Source: Atriophallophorus winterbourni (taxonomy: Eukaryota > Platyhelminthes > Trematoda > Plagiorchiida > Microphallidae). From it: a stretch of DNA of 64,000 nt. The notes beneath the pieces are model-generated. The model saw only the letters and a program-made list of their open reading frames with translations. It was not told the DNA's origin and did not search any database. This document shows, one piece after another, positions 1 to 12,001 of the stretch (positions are counted from its first letter, which is position 1; each line of letters begins with the position of its first letter). Both the position numbers and the translations under genes were made by a program. The stretch is from contig JACCGJ010023095.1 in the NCBI GenBank assembly GCA_013407085.1, forward strand, positions 1 to 64,000, in the 5' to 3' direction.

Positions 1-487
1 TTTAGTCAATCTGACATTCGGTCTCATTAATTTAAGCGCCTCATTAACAGGATATACGGTTCTTGCAATTACACATCCGTGGATTCAAAGTAATTCATAG
101 TAATTCAAAGTTTTAATGGTCCAAAACTAAATAATTTATAGTAACCATCGATTAAAAATATAGGGAAGGCATAAAAATAACACAAATGTTTTATCAATAT
201 GTAAAGTCAGCATGTGTATTTTATACATTGTTTGAATCCCCTGAAGTCAGCATTCTGAATATAGCACTCTCGTAGCGGTATTCGGGCATACAAAAAAGTC
301 GGATTTTTCGAGTTTTTATCCATATCGGATCTCCGCGGACAACGCTGTTCGTACTTTTCAATCCCTCAAAGAGATTAACGTCATCGGAAAGATCTTATTC
401 TTCATCATCGACTGGTTATAATTTTAACATCGTACTATCAACTACCGAAACGTATAGCAGGATTCACTGCAGATTTTACTCTTATTC
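1..487. other. no gene recognised
   Basis: AT-rich sequence in which I see no coding region, repeat or RNA gene. Confidence 0.5.
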
Positions 488-781
488 GTGATCACCGCTG
501 TTTTTGCTCTCACGATATTCATCATCAATCAGTCGATAGAACCACTAATTGTACAGACACGACCGAACTGTGCTGCTCACAACCTTGAGCGGATGATACC
601 GAAAAGAAAACATATCGCATCGGGTAGCATGTGTACGGTCTGCCAAAAGGCGGTAAGTCCTATGGCGAGATCTGTCGCGTATTACGCTTGTTTATCAAAG
701 GTGCATGCAAAGTGTGATGAATCGCTTACCTCGGATTTGGTAGCAATTATTAATGGAGATATTTGTCCCGGTGATTGTTAA
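488..781 (+). pseudogene. ORF1-like fragment with PHD-type Cys/His finger (LINE)
   Basis: A 97-residue frame whose second half has regularly spaced Cys and His residues: CTVC, then YYACL, VHAKC and a terminal CPGDC. This spacing resembles the PHD-like finger of ORF1 proteins from CR1-type LINEs, which bind nucleic acid. The N-terminal part is hydrophobic and may not belong to the same protein. Coding sense fades after the stop, although residues typical of an acidic helical stretch continue to about 980. A host PHD exon is possible but less likely given the LINE-rich surroundings. Confidence 0.4.
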
Positions 782-1379
782 GTTTGACAGGTTTGTAAGG
801 TCAAACCCACATTAACATTTTAGGAGGCGGAAACTCCTGACAACGAAATTCAGACGCGTGTGAATGGATTAGAATGGAATATACAACTACTGAATGAACT
901 GATAATGCACGTCCTAAATGTATCGTTTTTGCCCGAATTAGAGGTCGAAGAGCCAATAGAAAATCCATCATAATCGAACATTCTATCATTTACCCAGATA
1001 ACCGCGCAGATGTTGAAGGAATGGGTAAGTGTTCGTCAGGATCGGTGACGCCTAAACTTAGCGGAAAGGATTCAGCAAACTATTGCTGAAATGACAAACT
1101 GAAATAATAAACCAAAATCCGCGGGTGTAAACCTTAGTGTTGCAGGTATCAACATGACCGATTCACGAGAAACGCAATTTCAAGCTAAGCAAGAACATGA
1201 CTTAGTGGAGTGGTATAACCCTGTAGTTAGATTTATTCATAGATGATATGCGGATAAAAAGCTATGCTTTACAAGACCCACAAAAATGTACATCGGGTCG
1301 GATGCTAAAAAATATCAAATCATTGTTAGAGATTATTGTCAAACGTGAAAACATACTTGTCCATGTTGGCATCTAGTGA
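782..1379. other. no gene recognised
   Basis: Possible weak continuation of the ORF1-like fragment to about 980. Nothing else is recognised. Confidence 0.4.
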
Positions 1380-2300
1380 TTTCCTGAAAACGTCAAGGGT
1401 TCCAGATTGTAACACGCGAGTAGGTAAACTGTTGCAAAATTGCACATTGCGAACGGAAAATGCATATTTGCGGCAGTTATACCTGCTATGCTGTTGTTAA
1501 GTTTAGATTGGTGGCCACACAGATGTGTGTTATGGGAAGGATGAAACCTGCTATGCTGTTGTTAAGTTTAGATTGGTGGCCACACAGATGTGTGTTATGG
1601 GAAGGATGAAACAAACGACTGCAAGGATAATTTGTTTGATTAAGCATTGTCCAAATAAAGATTAGTGCTCCTCGTTTCCATCTGTATTTAGCCGAATGCA
1701 AATTTAATATTTTGAGTCTCATTTCGTGTGGATAATTAGGAAGTCCCAGAACGAGTTTTGTCGCTCTGCGCTGTGGAGTTTCCAATAACAGAATATCTTT
1801 TTTCAACCGAGGATCCCATGCCGGTATAGCATATTCGATGTGAAGACGGATGTAGGTTGCAATCAATTTGCAGATAATGTTGGATTCAAATTTAGGACTC
1901 TTCTAAGGAGACCCAAGTCGATTTCAGCTTTACTGGCAGCGAGTCGACATTGCATTGAGTTTCCAAAGTCAGACTTGATAATCACGACTTAAACGTTTTA
2001 GGAGCATGCGGGTTTGATAACAGTACGACCTATCTAATATTCATTACTCAACTTGCTGTTGTGTGACAATAGGCTGCATTTAGATGCATTCAGTGGCATT
2101 TTGTTGTCTAGGAACCAGGTGTAAATCATATCGAGATCCCGTTGCAGGTTGTGCGTGTCGGCTTTAAAGTTTATCTCGCGCCAATGCATTGCGTCATCAG
2201 CGAAAATAAGCACGGACGACTACAGCTCAGTAGACACCGGCACATTTGAGTAGCTTTTGTTTGTTCGACCAGTGCAGACGTAGCCATCAACATCTGTTGT
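1380..2300 (-). mobile_element. CR1-like LINE fragment, RT palm to C-terminus
   Basis: Read on the minus strand, 2191-2206 encodes the RT motif C box FADDA, followed by LDNKMPLNASKC. Further along (1866 to 1486) comes a CR1-type C-terminal region with IEYAIPAWDPRLKKD and ETPQRRATKLVLG. Several frameshifts separate the parts, and the fingers and endonuclease are absent, so this is a dead 5'-truncated copy. The same C-terminal architecture is seen in better shape at 26099-26686. Confidence 0.75.
1481..1610. repeat. 65-bp unit present twice in tandem
   Basis: The block starting acctgctatgctgttgtta at 1481 is repeated without visible change at 1546. The duplication lies inside the C-terminal part of the minus-strand CR1 fragment and adds a duplicated stretch of residues there. 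Confidence 0.9.
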
Positions 2301-2828
2301 GTTTGTCAAACAAACAGATATCATTTTCTGGTCTCCTCATCGGATAAAGTGTAATGTTACACCGATTATATATGATGGACATTGTTGTTTAAGCGATTTT
2401 TGAAGAATATGTTGTTTGTGAACGGTCAGGGTCACGGGTGCTTTAAAAACGGTACATGATTTCCAAATATCTCATACTCACCACAAATTTCATTTTATCT
2501 CCCTATCTCTTGAGTAATAATCTGTCATGTACCATTACAATCATGTACACTAAAATATCGATATCGAAATGAATCAATCTACGTAAAATTCCTAATGCTA
2601 ACAACTGCTCCATTTATTTAGGCTGACGAAATTTTTACAAACTTTCAAGGTTTCCTGGGTTGTATATATAGGCAAAAACAAATTTATTTTGTGCGATTAC
2701 TTACAAATCGAATGTAGACAGGCTTGATAGCCAACAAAGTTAAACTAAAAATTCAGGTTGCCTATAACAATGCTCGTTGGAATGGCAGGACTAGTAAATT
2801 ATATCCATGAGTATCGATTTTGTTGTAC
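2301..2828. other. no gene recognised
   Basis: AT-rich interval between two retroelement pieces. I recognise nothing in it. Confidence 0.4.
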
Positions 2829-5800
2829 GGCCTAATAACGCGATGTTGTTGTTGTTGTTGGCCTCCTTCGGTCGATGTCGACCACGGATGTACTTCACAA
2901 TCGCGTGAATATTCTTGTTCTATGGCTTTTGGAATGACCTAACAGTCCGATTCGGGAGGAAAAATCTCTCCCGCAGCGCTAGAAACGATAGTCAAAACTC
3001 GGTTGTATTCCATCAGTTGCACGCCGGCGGCGTGATCTGCGTTCAGCAGCCAAGAGCTGTATCTGCTCCTCCTCAGCTTGCAGACGACGCTTTACAAAAT
3101 GCCTCCAAAGTGAGCGGTCATGAGCAAGTTCTTCCCAACTGGCCGGGTCAATGCCAAGAGCTTTCATATCTTTTTTGCAAACGTCTTTGTACCGCAAGTG
3201 CGGTCTGCCCAACGGTCGACTTCCTAATTGCAACTCACCATAGAGTATATCTTTCGGAATACGATCATTTTCCGTTCTGTAGTCATGAACAAGCCACCGC
3301 AGACGGCGCAGTCGCAATAGGGTGAACATGCTCTGTAGACCAGCTTTTGAAAGCACTTCAGCATTAGTCGTTCTGTCAATCCACGATATGTTCAAGTTAC
3401 GCCGGATGCATCGCAGATAGAAAGCATACATCTTCCATTCGTGTTTTTCGTGGGTGTTCCAGGTTTCACTGCCGTACAGTAAAACATTTAGTACACACGC
3501 GGTGTATACCATCATCTTTGTCTTTACAGTCAGCTTGCGGTTACCCCAAACACGAGAGTTTAATTGGGAAAGAATGACAGCTGCTCTGTCAATCTGCTTA
3601 TCAATCTCCGTGTCTAGCGAGAGGTTATCCGCAATGGTTGAACCAAGATATGTGAAAAGATATACTGATAAAAGCTGACAGTTTCGAAGGACTTTGATCA
3701 TGCTTATGCTGATTGTTAGCCCAAAGTCTTCGCATGCTGACGAAAAACATTCCATTATGGACTGGAGGTGCTCTTGAGAGTGAGCAATAAAGCCTGCATC
3801 GTCGGCAAACAGCAGGTCACGGATTAGCACATTTCGTGCCTTGGTTTGTGCTCTCAACCAGTAAAGGTTGAAAAGCTTGCCAACACTTCGCGTACGTGAA
3901 TAAATGCATTCTGCCCTCGTCCTGAAAGCGTGCTTAAGAAGCAGAGCGGAGAAAATGCCGAACATCGGGGATTTCAAAGGCTTCTGAGCTGAAACCGTTA
4001 AAATGGACTGAACCCTTCATGCCTGAATGGAACGAAATAACGAGTTTGAGCAGTCTTGTGGGGCAGCCTATCAAATCAAAAATTTTGAAAAGCCCCCCCC
4101 TGTTGACGTAGATGAATGCCTTCGTTAAATCAATAAAAACAGCCTATAATGGCATACGCTGTTTCCAACACTTTTCTTGAATTTGTCTCATGGATAAGAT
4201 CATGTCAACGGTTGATCTTCCCTTGTGGAACCCACGTTGAGATTCGGAGTAAACTCTATCAATTAAAACTTGCAGCCGGACCTGTAAGATTTTAGCAAAC
4301 AATTTGCCTACAAAATTCAGAAGGGAGATTCCTGTGTAATTTTTGCAGTCGCCTTTATCTTCTTTGTTGTTAAATAGCGAGATAATATTCGTGTCTCGCA
4401 TCTCTTGTGTGACAAACGCCTCTTGCCAGCACTGAAGAAGCAAATGTTAAAGAGGTTGTAATAATGCTGCTCTACAGCATTTGATGAGCTTAGGTGGAAT
4501 TCCGTCGTCACCAGGGGCCTTCCGATTCGCTAAGCGGTCGATTGCTATATTGAGCTCATCAAGAGTAGGGGAAGTATCTAGATATTCAATAGTCGGCAAC
4601 CGCTCGATATTTTCAAGTACATGCGGTAAAACCGTACTGTCCCTAGAGTAGAGAGAGAAGAAGTGCTCTACCCATCTTTCCATCTACTGATGTTTGTCCA
4701 CAATCGGGTCACCAGATACAGACTTAATGGGAGCCGTTTTAAGTTTGTTCGGACCAATGGCTCTCTTGATCCCATCATAGATACCGTGCAAATTTCCAGT
4801 ATCCGCAGCTTTTTGGATACTAAGGCTAATTTCTGTCCAATAGTCATTTGCACATCGCCTTGCAGTCTGTTGGACCATAATTTTAGCTGCTCTTAAAAGT
4901 CGTAAGTTTCCATCTGTTGGCATGCCTTTGAACCCAAAGAAAGCTGACCGTTTCTCATCCAACACAACAGTCATCTGAGATGCTTTTGCTTTGAACCAGT
5001 CGCTCGTTCGAGCTTTCTTCGGACCGAAAGTGGAAAGTGCTACTCGGCATATGCAGCTTTTTATCGATTCCCAGTTTTCTGAATCCGATTTGCTGTACTC
5101 GGCTGTGAAGGCTTTTGCAAATGGCTCAGCTAGATTAGGTTCACACATGCGAGTGAAGTCTATCTTAGGCTTAGCAGACAATTTACACAGACCAGTTAAT
5201 GATCAGTGTCACAATCTGCGCTTTGATATGATCTGGTGAGAAGTATGCTTCCTATATTAGTGCGCCTAACAAGAATAAGATCAAGCTGATGCCAATGCTT
5301 ACAGCGAGGATGTTTCCAACTGACCTTATGCTGTGGTTTTGTTTGAAAAAATGTGTTACTGGCACAAAGACCGAAATGTGTGCACAATTCTAAAAGGCGT
5401 TGTCCATTTTCATTGGTTTTACCTGCACCGAACCTCCCGAGACTGTTTTGCTAAGACTCGTAATCTGCACCAACTCTAGTATTGAAATCACCCAATACCA
5501 CTATACAGTTTTTGTGGCACGTTTTTGAGGACTGTCGTGAGGTCATAATAAAAAGCGTCTTTCTCAGCAGGCGTCGCAGAGAGCGTCGGTGCATAAACGT
5601 TGACCAACGTAATTGTACCATTAATGCACTTCAGATTTAGAGTTCAAATCCGTTCGCTCCCGCTGTTGCACAGTTCTTCTGCTTTCAGTAGGTCGTTTGG
5701 AACGGCAAAGCCAACTCCATGCAGTCGAAGCTCAATGGACCCCCTTCCTTTCCAAAAAATGTGTAATATCTTCCTGTTAGTATACCAGTGTCTGGTAGTC

Positions 5801-5940
5801 GCCTCTCTTGCAGGGCAGCCAAGTCGACATTCAGTTTCCTTAGCTCATTGGTAATCACAGCAGATTTGCTTCCGCCTCTGATATTCGCGACGTCGTCATG
5901 CAATCCAGGAAGTTCCAAAGGTTGTCACAGCCGGTGGTGG
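2829..5940 (-). mobile_element. RTE-like LINE with C-terminal zinc finger, decayed
   Basis: Minus-strand pieces run in order of an RTE-type polyprotein. The endonuclease start is at 5918-5685 (LNVDLAALQERRLPD). More endonuclease/linker is at 5387-4684, and the RT fingers are at 4683-4144 (NRKAPGDDGIPPKLI, SESQRGFHKGRSTVD). The palm and thumb are at 3977-2979 (LLFADDAGF, LYGSETWN, LRRLRWL). It ends in a basic RRSRRRRATD region that leads to a C2H2-like finger, seen intact in the sister copy at 34825-35202. The 3' tail is a run of TTG triplets at 2845-2860. Frameshifts between blocks show it is inactive. The 5' end abuts the head of the next element near 5985. Confidence 0.8.
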
Positions 5941-5984
5941 TAGTAGGAATGAGCCGCCTACTATCTATAAAATGCTCCCACATG

Positions 5985-8900
5985 GCGTGCGTCTCAAATA
6001 GCCTCTGACAACCAAGTCCAACTCCTGGCCTGCACGAGTGGCTTCCACAAGCCCGGCGGAACTGCTCTTACTGACAGGAGAAGGGGCGAAGGCGGGTGAC
6101 TGGCGCCATAAAACCAGTTAGCTCCGGGCAGATGGAGCTCGTCAGCTACTGGCAATCCATCTAGGGGAAGGAAAACCCTGACTCCAAACCCCCATTGCCT
6201 TGTGGGTTACCCGATTGCGGGAAAGGCTTCGGGAGAAAACCCCGAGGGAAAATCCGGAGAGAAGCCCCGTCCGGAGAGAAGCCCCGTAGGTAGATAACTG
6301 GCGCACAGCGCGTTTATCTGCCAGCTCCCTGCTGCCTTGTAGGTTGCACTTGGCTGTGCAAAGGCTAGAGAGGTGCACTCGAACAAACACCAAGTGGTGC
6401 TGGGGACATCACTTGTACACTATCCCCAAGAAACTTCATGACGATGTCTCAACGTATATCTCAGCTCTCTGCTACGGCGTTCCCGAGACGCGACGCGCCC
6501 TTGGCTCTCCCAGCGGCTAGGGTGAAAAGTAAGCTAGCTGGGGCCATAAATATCCGTAAGGTCTTTTATTTGGGATGTTGGAACGTACGGACACTGCGTG
6601 ACGTTGGTAGTCAAGCAATCACGATGCGCTCTTTATTGGACTACCAAGTAGATGTTGCTTGTCTTTCCGAGGTCCGCCTTCCCGGACACGGATCCAAATC
6701 GATCAAGGTCCCCGGAGTCGATCGTAAATTATTGGCTTTTTTATAGTGGGCCCGAGGATGGATCTGGTCAGCATGGAGTAGCGATAGCGCTCAGCGACCA
6801 TGCTAAGCAAGCACTCATGTCATGGATGCCTGTATCCCCGAGAATTGCGGTGGTCAGGCTGAGGGGTCACCCTTTGAATATAACAGTCGTTTCGGTGTAT
6901 GCCCCAACCCTATCAGCCGACCAAACTACAAAAGACGATTTTTATAACCAACTTCAATTCGTAGTCGATAGAGTTGCTGGAAACGACGTACTGGTTGTGG
7001 CTGGTGACTGGAACGCTCGTACAGGATCAGCAGATTCCGCAACAAACCGAATCCTGGGAAAATTTGGCCTAGGGCAGCGCTGCGCGAATGGCGATCGACT
7101 GATCGAGTTTGCGGCCTACAATCACCTATGCGTCTGTAACACTAAATTCCAGCACCCTAAAAAACACTTGGTCACATGGTACTCGAACGATGGTAGAACG
7201 GCGAACCAGATCGATTATGTTCTAATTCCCGCACGTTGGATGTCTTCGGTGCTCGACTGTGGGTCCTATCGTGGAGCCGAAACAGGGAACGCAGCAGGCA
7301 CCGATCACACACTTGTTCGCGCAAAGCTCCGACTTCGCCTGCTAAACCGCCAAAGGAAAACTCCTAGGAAGCGCTTAAACTTGGAAGCCTTAGGAAACCC
7401 GACCCAACGTAAGAAGCTCATTGACGATATCGCTGAGCGGTTGGATGGGAGTGATGCATCAGTCGAACAACAGTGGTCCAGACTGAAGACCGCTACTCAG
7501 ACTGCAGCACTAAAAACCCTAGGCACGGCTTCTCGTCGCCGACGAGATTGGATTTCTCAGAACACCATCGAGCTCTCTGCCCGGGCAAGAGACGCCCGAA
7601 TGCATGGTGCATCTGATTATCGCCTCCTTAGGAGAGCTGCTACACGATCAGCCCGCAAGGATCGTCAGCTATATTGGGCGGAAACCGCATCCGAAATGGA
7701 AGCCGCAGCAAGTATAGGAGACTTTGGACGACTGTTTCGCCTGATTCGCAGAGCATCTGGAAGCTGTGGTTTTTGTACGAACCTTCGAGATTCGTCAGGA
7801 CAGATGATATTTGACCTTCATCAAAAGATAGATAGGTGGGTTGAGCACTTCAGTCAGCTACTGAACCGCCCGTCATCTATCGATGCAGTATTCAATTCCC
7901 CGATAAATAGCTGTGAATACCCGGTCAACTGCGAGGCACCATCAGAATACGATATATCAAGTGTTTTACGACGAATGCGGAATGGTAAATCGCCAGGTGA
8001 GAACGGAATTTCCGTTGAACTTATTAAAGCCTGTGCCGACGTATTATTATCTCCGCTACATCGGCTGTTTTGTTCGATCTGGGAGACGGAAGTTTTCCCA
8101 TCAGACTGGGGGATGTCTATCATTCTACCACTGCCTAAACGTGGAGATAAATCTGTGTGCTCCAATTATCGCGGAATAAGTCTAATCGACACCGTTGCTA
8201 AAGTGTTTGCAACGCTCCTGCTCAATCGGTTCTCCGCCGAAAGAAATCTGCGCACCAGAGTTAACCAAGGTGGATTTCGCCCTGGGATGGGTTGCGTAGA
8301 TCAAATATTTACTTTGCGCAGGATCCTCGAGCACCGTGCACGGTATCAACAGCAAACGATAGCTTGCTTTATTGACTTCCGCGCCGCCTTCGACTCCGTA
8401 GACCGTGGTTGTTTATGGGACATCATGCTATCAGATGGGGTTCCATTAAAGATCGTCAACCTAATCAGAGCCTATTAAAGCTCTACAAGGGCACGGGTTC
8501 GTGTCTACGGTGAAGAATCGCGTGAATTTAACTTGCACACAGGAGTCAGGCAAGGTTGCCCGTTATCGCCGGTTATGTTTAACTATGTCGTAGACTGGAT
8601 AATGAACCAGGCGTTAACAGGGTATCAAGGGGTGCAAATTTCAACGGATCTATGGATTTCCGACCTTGACTACGCTGACGATATAGTCGTTCTGGGCGAC
8701 AATACCGAAATGCTGCAAAGCGTTTTAGACCGCATTAGTGCCACTGCCGCGAAAGTCGGTCTTGAGATAAACGCGGCTAAGACCAAGGCATTTTTTTATC
8801 CCGACACACCAGGCATCCAGCCACTCCGCGTCCAGGGTTGTCCGATCGAATACGTTCCAGTCTTTAAATACCTCGGCTCAAGTATATTGCCCAATGGTCA

Positions 8901-9530
8901 GGCGAAAGATGAAGTGAAGTTAAGGGTCGATCGTGCTCGTAATGCGTTTTTGCAGTTGAAAGGCACCCTTTGGCGCAAGCCCGGGATCAGCCTAAAAACT
9001 AAGACGCGTGTTTATCAAGCAGCGATCCGCCCTGTACTGCTTTATGGATGCGAGACATGGCCTTTAAGGTCACAGGATGTACGCACATTAGAAGTGTTCG
9101 ACCATTGGTGCCTTAGGGTAATCTTGGCATCCGATATACTGACCGAGTATCTAACGCAGCCGTACGAGAGCGTTGCAGCGGACTATCTCCACTTTCCGCT
9201 CACATACAACGGCGAAGGCTGCAATGGTTTGGCCACGTCCTCCGAAAGACAGACACAGCACTTCCAAAACTCGTCCTCGACCCCAAACCCGTTCGCACCT
9301 GGCGTCGGCGGCAAGGTGGTCAAGTGAAAACCTGGCTGTCAACTGTGAAAGAGGATGTAGACACCCTGGGTCTGCGTACCGTCTACGGAGTTCGCAGGTG
9401 GGAACGAGACTGGATCACGATCTGCAACGATCTCGCCTCCGATCAACGTGCATGGGCTGGTGCGATTCGAGACATCAATGAAGCCGGCTAATCCACTCGT
9501 GGAGCCAGCCGCACAAAAGTAAAAGTAAGT
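5985..9530 (+). mobile_element. RTE-like LINE, nearly full length
   Basis: A second RTE-like element in the opposite orientation. Its 5' leader (about 5985-6437) is related to the leader found inverted at 9950-10380. The coding region runs 6438-9481. The tail around 9520-9535 is a short AAGTA/AAGTAAA repeat typical of RTE 3' ends. It is one of the best preserved elements here, with few lesions. Confidence 0.8.
6438..9481 (+). pseudogene. RTE endonuclease-reverse transcriptase with one frameshift, one stop and a 3' frameshift
   Basis: This encodes an apurinic-type endonuclease fused to reverse transcriptase, the single large protein of RTE elements, used for target-primed integration. The first frame (6438-6746) has CWNVRTLRD and CLSEVRLPGHG. 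A frameshift near 6720-6740 moves to the frame ending at 8478, which contains VAGDWNARTG, NQIDYVLIPARW and GTDHTLVRAKL (endonuclease), then KSPGENGISVELIKA, NYRGISLIDTVAKV, QGGFRPGMGCVDQI and ACFIDFRAAFDSVDR (RT motif A). A TAA at 8476-8478 interrupts the protein. The frame resumes with GVRQGCPLSPVMFN (motif B) and LDYADDIVVLG (motif C). The thumb has KYLGSSILPNG and LLYGCETWPLR. A last frameshift near 9170-9200 leads to the frame ending at 9481. All catalytic boxes are intact. Confidence 0.85.
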
Positions 9531-9639
9531 AAAGCAATCCAGGAAGCATGGCCCGGACGTAACAGGTTCCCAGTTTCAGAAATGAAATATGTTTTTTACT
9601 AGTTCGTTTCGCTGGTGCGGAAAAACAGTCTGCTTGTCG

Positions 9640-10385
9640 GTTGATTCTTAATCCCCATGCACCCAATGAGGATAGCAGACCGTGGCGAGCCGGCACCATA
9701 TTGGCTGGGGCTGCCTAGCTTGAGGCGGGCGGTAGCCGTCCAATGAGACCTGAAAGTCTCTCCCACAGTCGGAAGCAGCCCCAGGCGCTGAGCTCTACGC
9801 CAATCGAGCCGTAGCTTTTAACCGGTATCTGCTGCTTCCCGTGTTATTATCCGCAGAAGCGGAATGGAGTGTCCTCTCCATTAGTGCGTTGTGATGTACG
9901 CCAGGGCAGTTCAAAGTGGAGAACTAGCTGTTGCCCACGAAGCAAGTGCTACCCCTTTACGGCACCATCGGTACCAAAGGAACAGCTAGGCTGATACGTT
10001 TGGACAACGATGGTGTCGCAGGAGTTGGCAGGACAAGTTGAATAAAACTTCGGAATGTCTAACGGGACCCCGGCTCCAGATTTTTCCTCGAGGTTGACTC
10101 CTGAAGCCTTTTCCATAATTGGATGTAGCCACAAGGCAGTGGAGGTTTGAGATAACGGTTTTTCTTCCCCCAGGTGGACCGCCTTCATGGACTTACGTGC
10201 TCCACCTGCCCGAAGCATGCTGGTTTTGAGGCGCCAGTCAGCCGCCTTCGCCATTTCTCCTGTTAGTAGAAGCAGTTACGCCGAGTCACACAGGACCACG
10301 CGTGCAGGCCAGGAGCTGGACTTGGTTGTCAGAGGCTATATGAGACCCGTCCCATTGAAGCATTTTGGGATTGGAAGCATAACCC
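9640..10385 (-). mobile_element. RTE 5' leader fragment, inverted relative of 5985-6430
   Basis: Read on the minus strand, 10350-9950 matches the leader of the upstream element block by block, for example tagcctctgacaaccaagtc and the 'aggagaa-ggcgaaggcgg' and 'ctgccttgtgg' segments. A short open frame at 10254-9949 starts MAKAADWRLK and may be a leader ORF. No endonuclease or RT follows, so this is a piece of a related copy. Confidence 0.6.
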
Positions 10386-10695
10386 CAAAACCGCCCTGGA
10401 TTCGACAACCTTGGAACCTAATAACGCGATATTCTATAGTAAATCTATATGTGAATTATCAGAATATACTGGATTGGAAACGAGAATACAGAGCTAACAA
10501 ACGTTGATAATGAACACAATTATTGAGTGCATTGAAATAGTAGTTAAATCTGGTAAGACAAATCACAACTACGCAGATGTGATTACTATAAAACGATCGT
10601 TGTGTTTTTTTGTTTCAATTCTTGACTTTAATTGGCAGATAAAAACTTACACACATGATCCGATTTATGGTTTTCTATTAACAAATTGATGAAAA
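10386..10695. other. no gene recognised
   Basis: AT-rich sequence between the RTE leader fragment and the hammerhead repeat array. No coding evidence. Confidence 0.4.
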
Positions 10696-10764
10696 AATTG
10701 TCAATAAAACAAAGAAGTTCAATAAATGTGCCAAAATATTGATTTGCATGAATTTCTATCGCAT

Positions 10765-10806
10765 ACACCCTGCGACCTGTGTCATGGTGTTTGCACTTCT
10801 CTGGTA
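10765..10806 (-). ncRNA. decayed hammerhead ribozyme remnant
   Basis: It is positionally equivalent to the intact copy one monomer away. The CUGAUGA box has become CCAGAGA and the GAAAC box is lost, so it should not cleave. Confidence 0.45.
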
Positions 10807-11001
10807 GGGACAGTAAGATCAGGATCCACATGCGCATGAAACAGTGGAGGAATAGTAAACGAGGAGCGCTTGTATGCCACTGTTGGATAAGGCTGGTGAG
10901 ATCAACCTGTTCAATCACCTGTGTGTAAACACATGTTTAATGGGATTAAACCCATAGCCATGAACCAAAATATTCATTTGCATGCTTCAACGTTACACAC
11001 A

Positions 11002-11043
11002 CCCCACGACCGGTTTCGTGCTGTTCGCACTCATCAGGTAGGG
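11002..11043 (-). ncRNA. hammerhead ribozyme, type I, complete core
   Basis: On the minus strand: stem I CCCTAC pairs with GTGGGG, core CTGATGA, stem II GTGC/GCAC with a five-base loop, core GAAAC, then CCGGTC with cleavage predicted after the C of GTC. Stem III is only ACC/GGT with no loop. In known Penelope-type hammerheads this favours cleavage as a dimer. All core bases agree with the hammerhead consensus. Confidence 0.85.
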
Positions 11044-11230
11044 ACCGTGAAATGAGCATCCGCATGCGCTTGAAACAGTGGAGGAATAATAAAGAAGGAG
11101 CGCTTGTATGCCACTGTTGGATAAGGCTGGTAAGACCAACCTGTTCAATCATTTGTGTGCAAACACATGTTTAATGGGGTTATACCCAAAGTCATGAACC
11201 AAAATATTCATTTGCAAGCATTTCCATTTA

Positions 11231-11272
11231 CCCCGCGACCGGCTTCGTGCTGTTTGCACTCATCAGGTAAGG
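11231..11272 (-). ncRNA. hammerhead ribozyme copy with GAAG core change
   Basis: Same arrangement as its neighbour, with CTGATGA and stem II GTGC/GCAC, but the GAAAC box reads GAAGC. The A-to-G change falls in a core position, so activity is doubtful. Confidence 0.75.
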
Positions 11273-11323
11273 ACAGTAAGATCAAGTGTTGATTCAAGCG
11301 CATGCGGATCCTGATCTTACCGT

Positions 11324-11365
11324 TCCAACCTGATGAATGCAAACAGCACGAAACCGGTCGTGTGG
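11324..11365 (+). ncRNA. hammerhead ribozyme copy in the plus-strand array
   Basis: It has CTGATGA, stem II with ATGC/GCAC (one weakened pair), GAAAC and CCGGTC. Stem I is TCCAAC against GTGTGG and is imperfect. The core is intact. Confidence 0.75.
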
Positions 11366-11557
11366 TGTGTGTAATGGAAATGCATGCAAATGAACATTTT
11401 CGTTCATGGCTATGGATTTAACCCAGTTAAACATGTGTCTCGACACATGTGATTGAACAGGTTGGTCGTACCAGCCTTATCCAACAGTGGCATACAAGCG
11501 CTACTTGTTTACCATTCCTCCACTCTTTCAAGCGCATGCGGATCCTGATCTTACTGT

Positions 11558-11599
11558 CCCTACCTGATGAGTGCAAACAGCACGAAACCGGTCGTTTGG
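11558..11599 (+). ncRNA. hammerhead ribozyme copy in the plus-strand array
   Basis: It has CTGATGA (11564-11570), stem II GTGC/GCAC, GAAA, and CCGGTC with the predicted cut after 11593. Stem I CCCTAC against GTTTGG has mismatches compared with the copy at 11002. Confidence 0.8.
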
Positions 11600-12001
11600 T
11601 GTGTGTCATGGAAATGCGTGCAGCTAAATATTTTGGTTCATGGCTATGGGTTTAACCCCATTAAACATGTGTTTGGACACATGTGATTGAACAGTTTGAT
11701 CGTACCAGCCTTATACAACAGTTCAATAAATGTAGTTGTGGAACAATAGGAAATATCACGTTTTAGCGTACCTTTAAATTTTCCGGCTAATCCATGTGAC
11801 TCTGGATGTCTCTGCAAGTGTGTTCACTACGGAACATTTTCATGTTGACCTCAATGTTTGGCAACACGTTTAGCCTCACCGTCTACCGGGTACTCTGACC
11901 TTGCCGGTTGTATACCGTGGTCTGTATTTTACGTATCAAGTTTACCGGCTGCTTGTAGTATGCTAAGAAATTTGAGTGCAAACGGTTAGAGTTGTTTTTG
12001 G

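Larger units (their letters stand above)
10700..11725. repeat. converging arrays of ~230-bp hammerhead-bearing monomers (retrozyme- or Penelope-like)
   Basis: Three monomers read on the minus strand (hammerhead positions about 10780, 11020 and 11250) and two on the plus strand (about 11345 and 11580). They meet tail to tail near 11285. Spacing within each strand is about 229-235 bp. Each monomer carries a conserved block with gcgcatgcggatcctgatct ahead of the ribozyme and, after it, a segment with catgcaaatga and aacatgtgtttg. The outer flanks share 'agttcaataaatgt' in opposite orientation. No protein is encoded. Tandem head-to-tail monomers with self-cleaving motifs match animal retrozymes and the repeats of Penelope-like elements. 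Confidence 0.8.

Noticed and set aside
10700..11725. CRISPR-like array
   Set aside because: Units are about 230 bp and on both strands, in eukaryotic sequence, with ribozyme cores instead of repeat-spacer layout.
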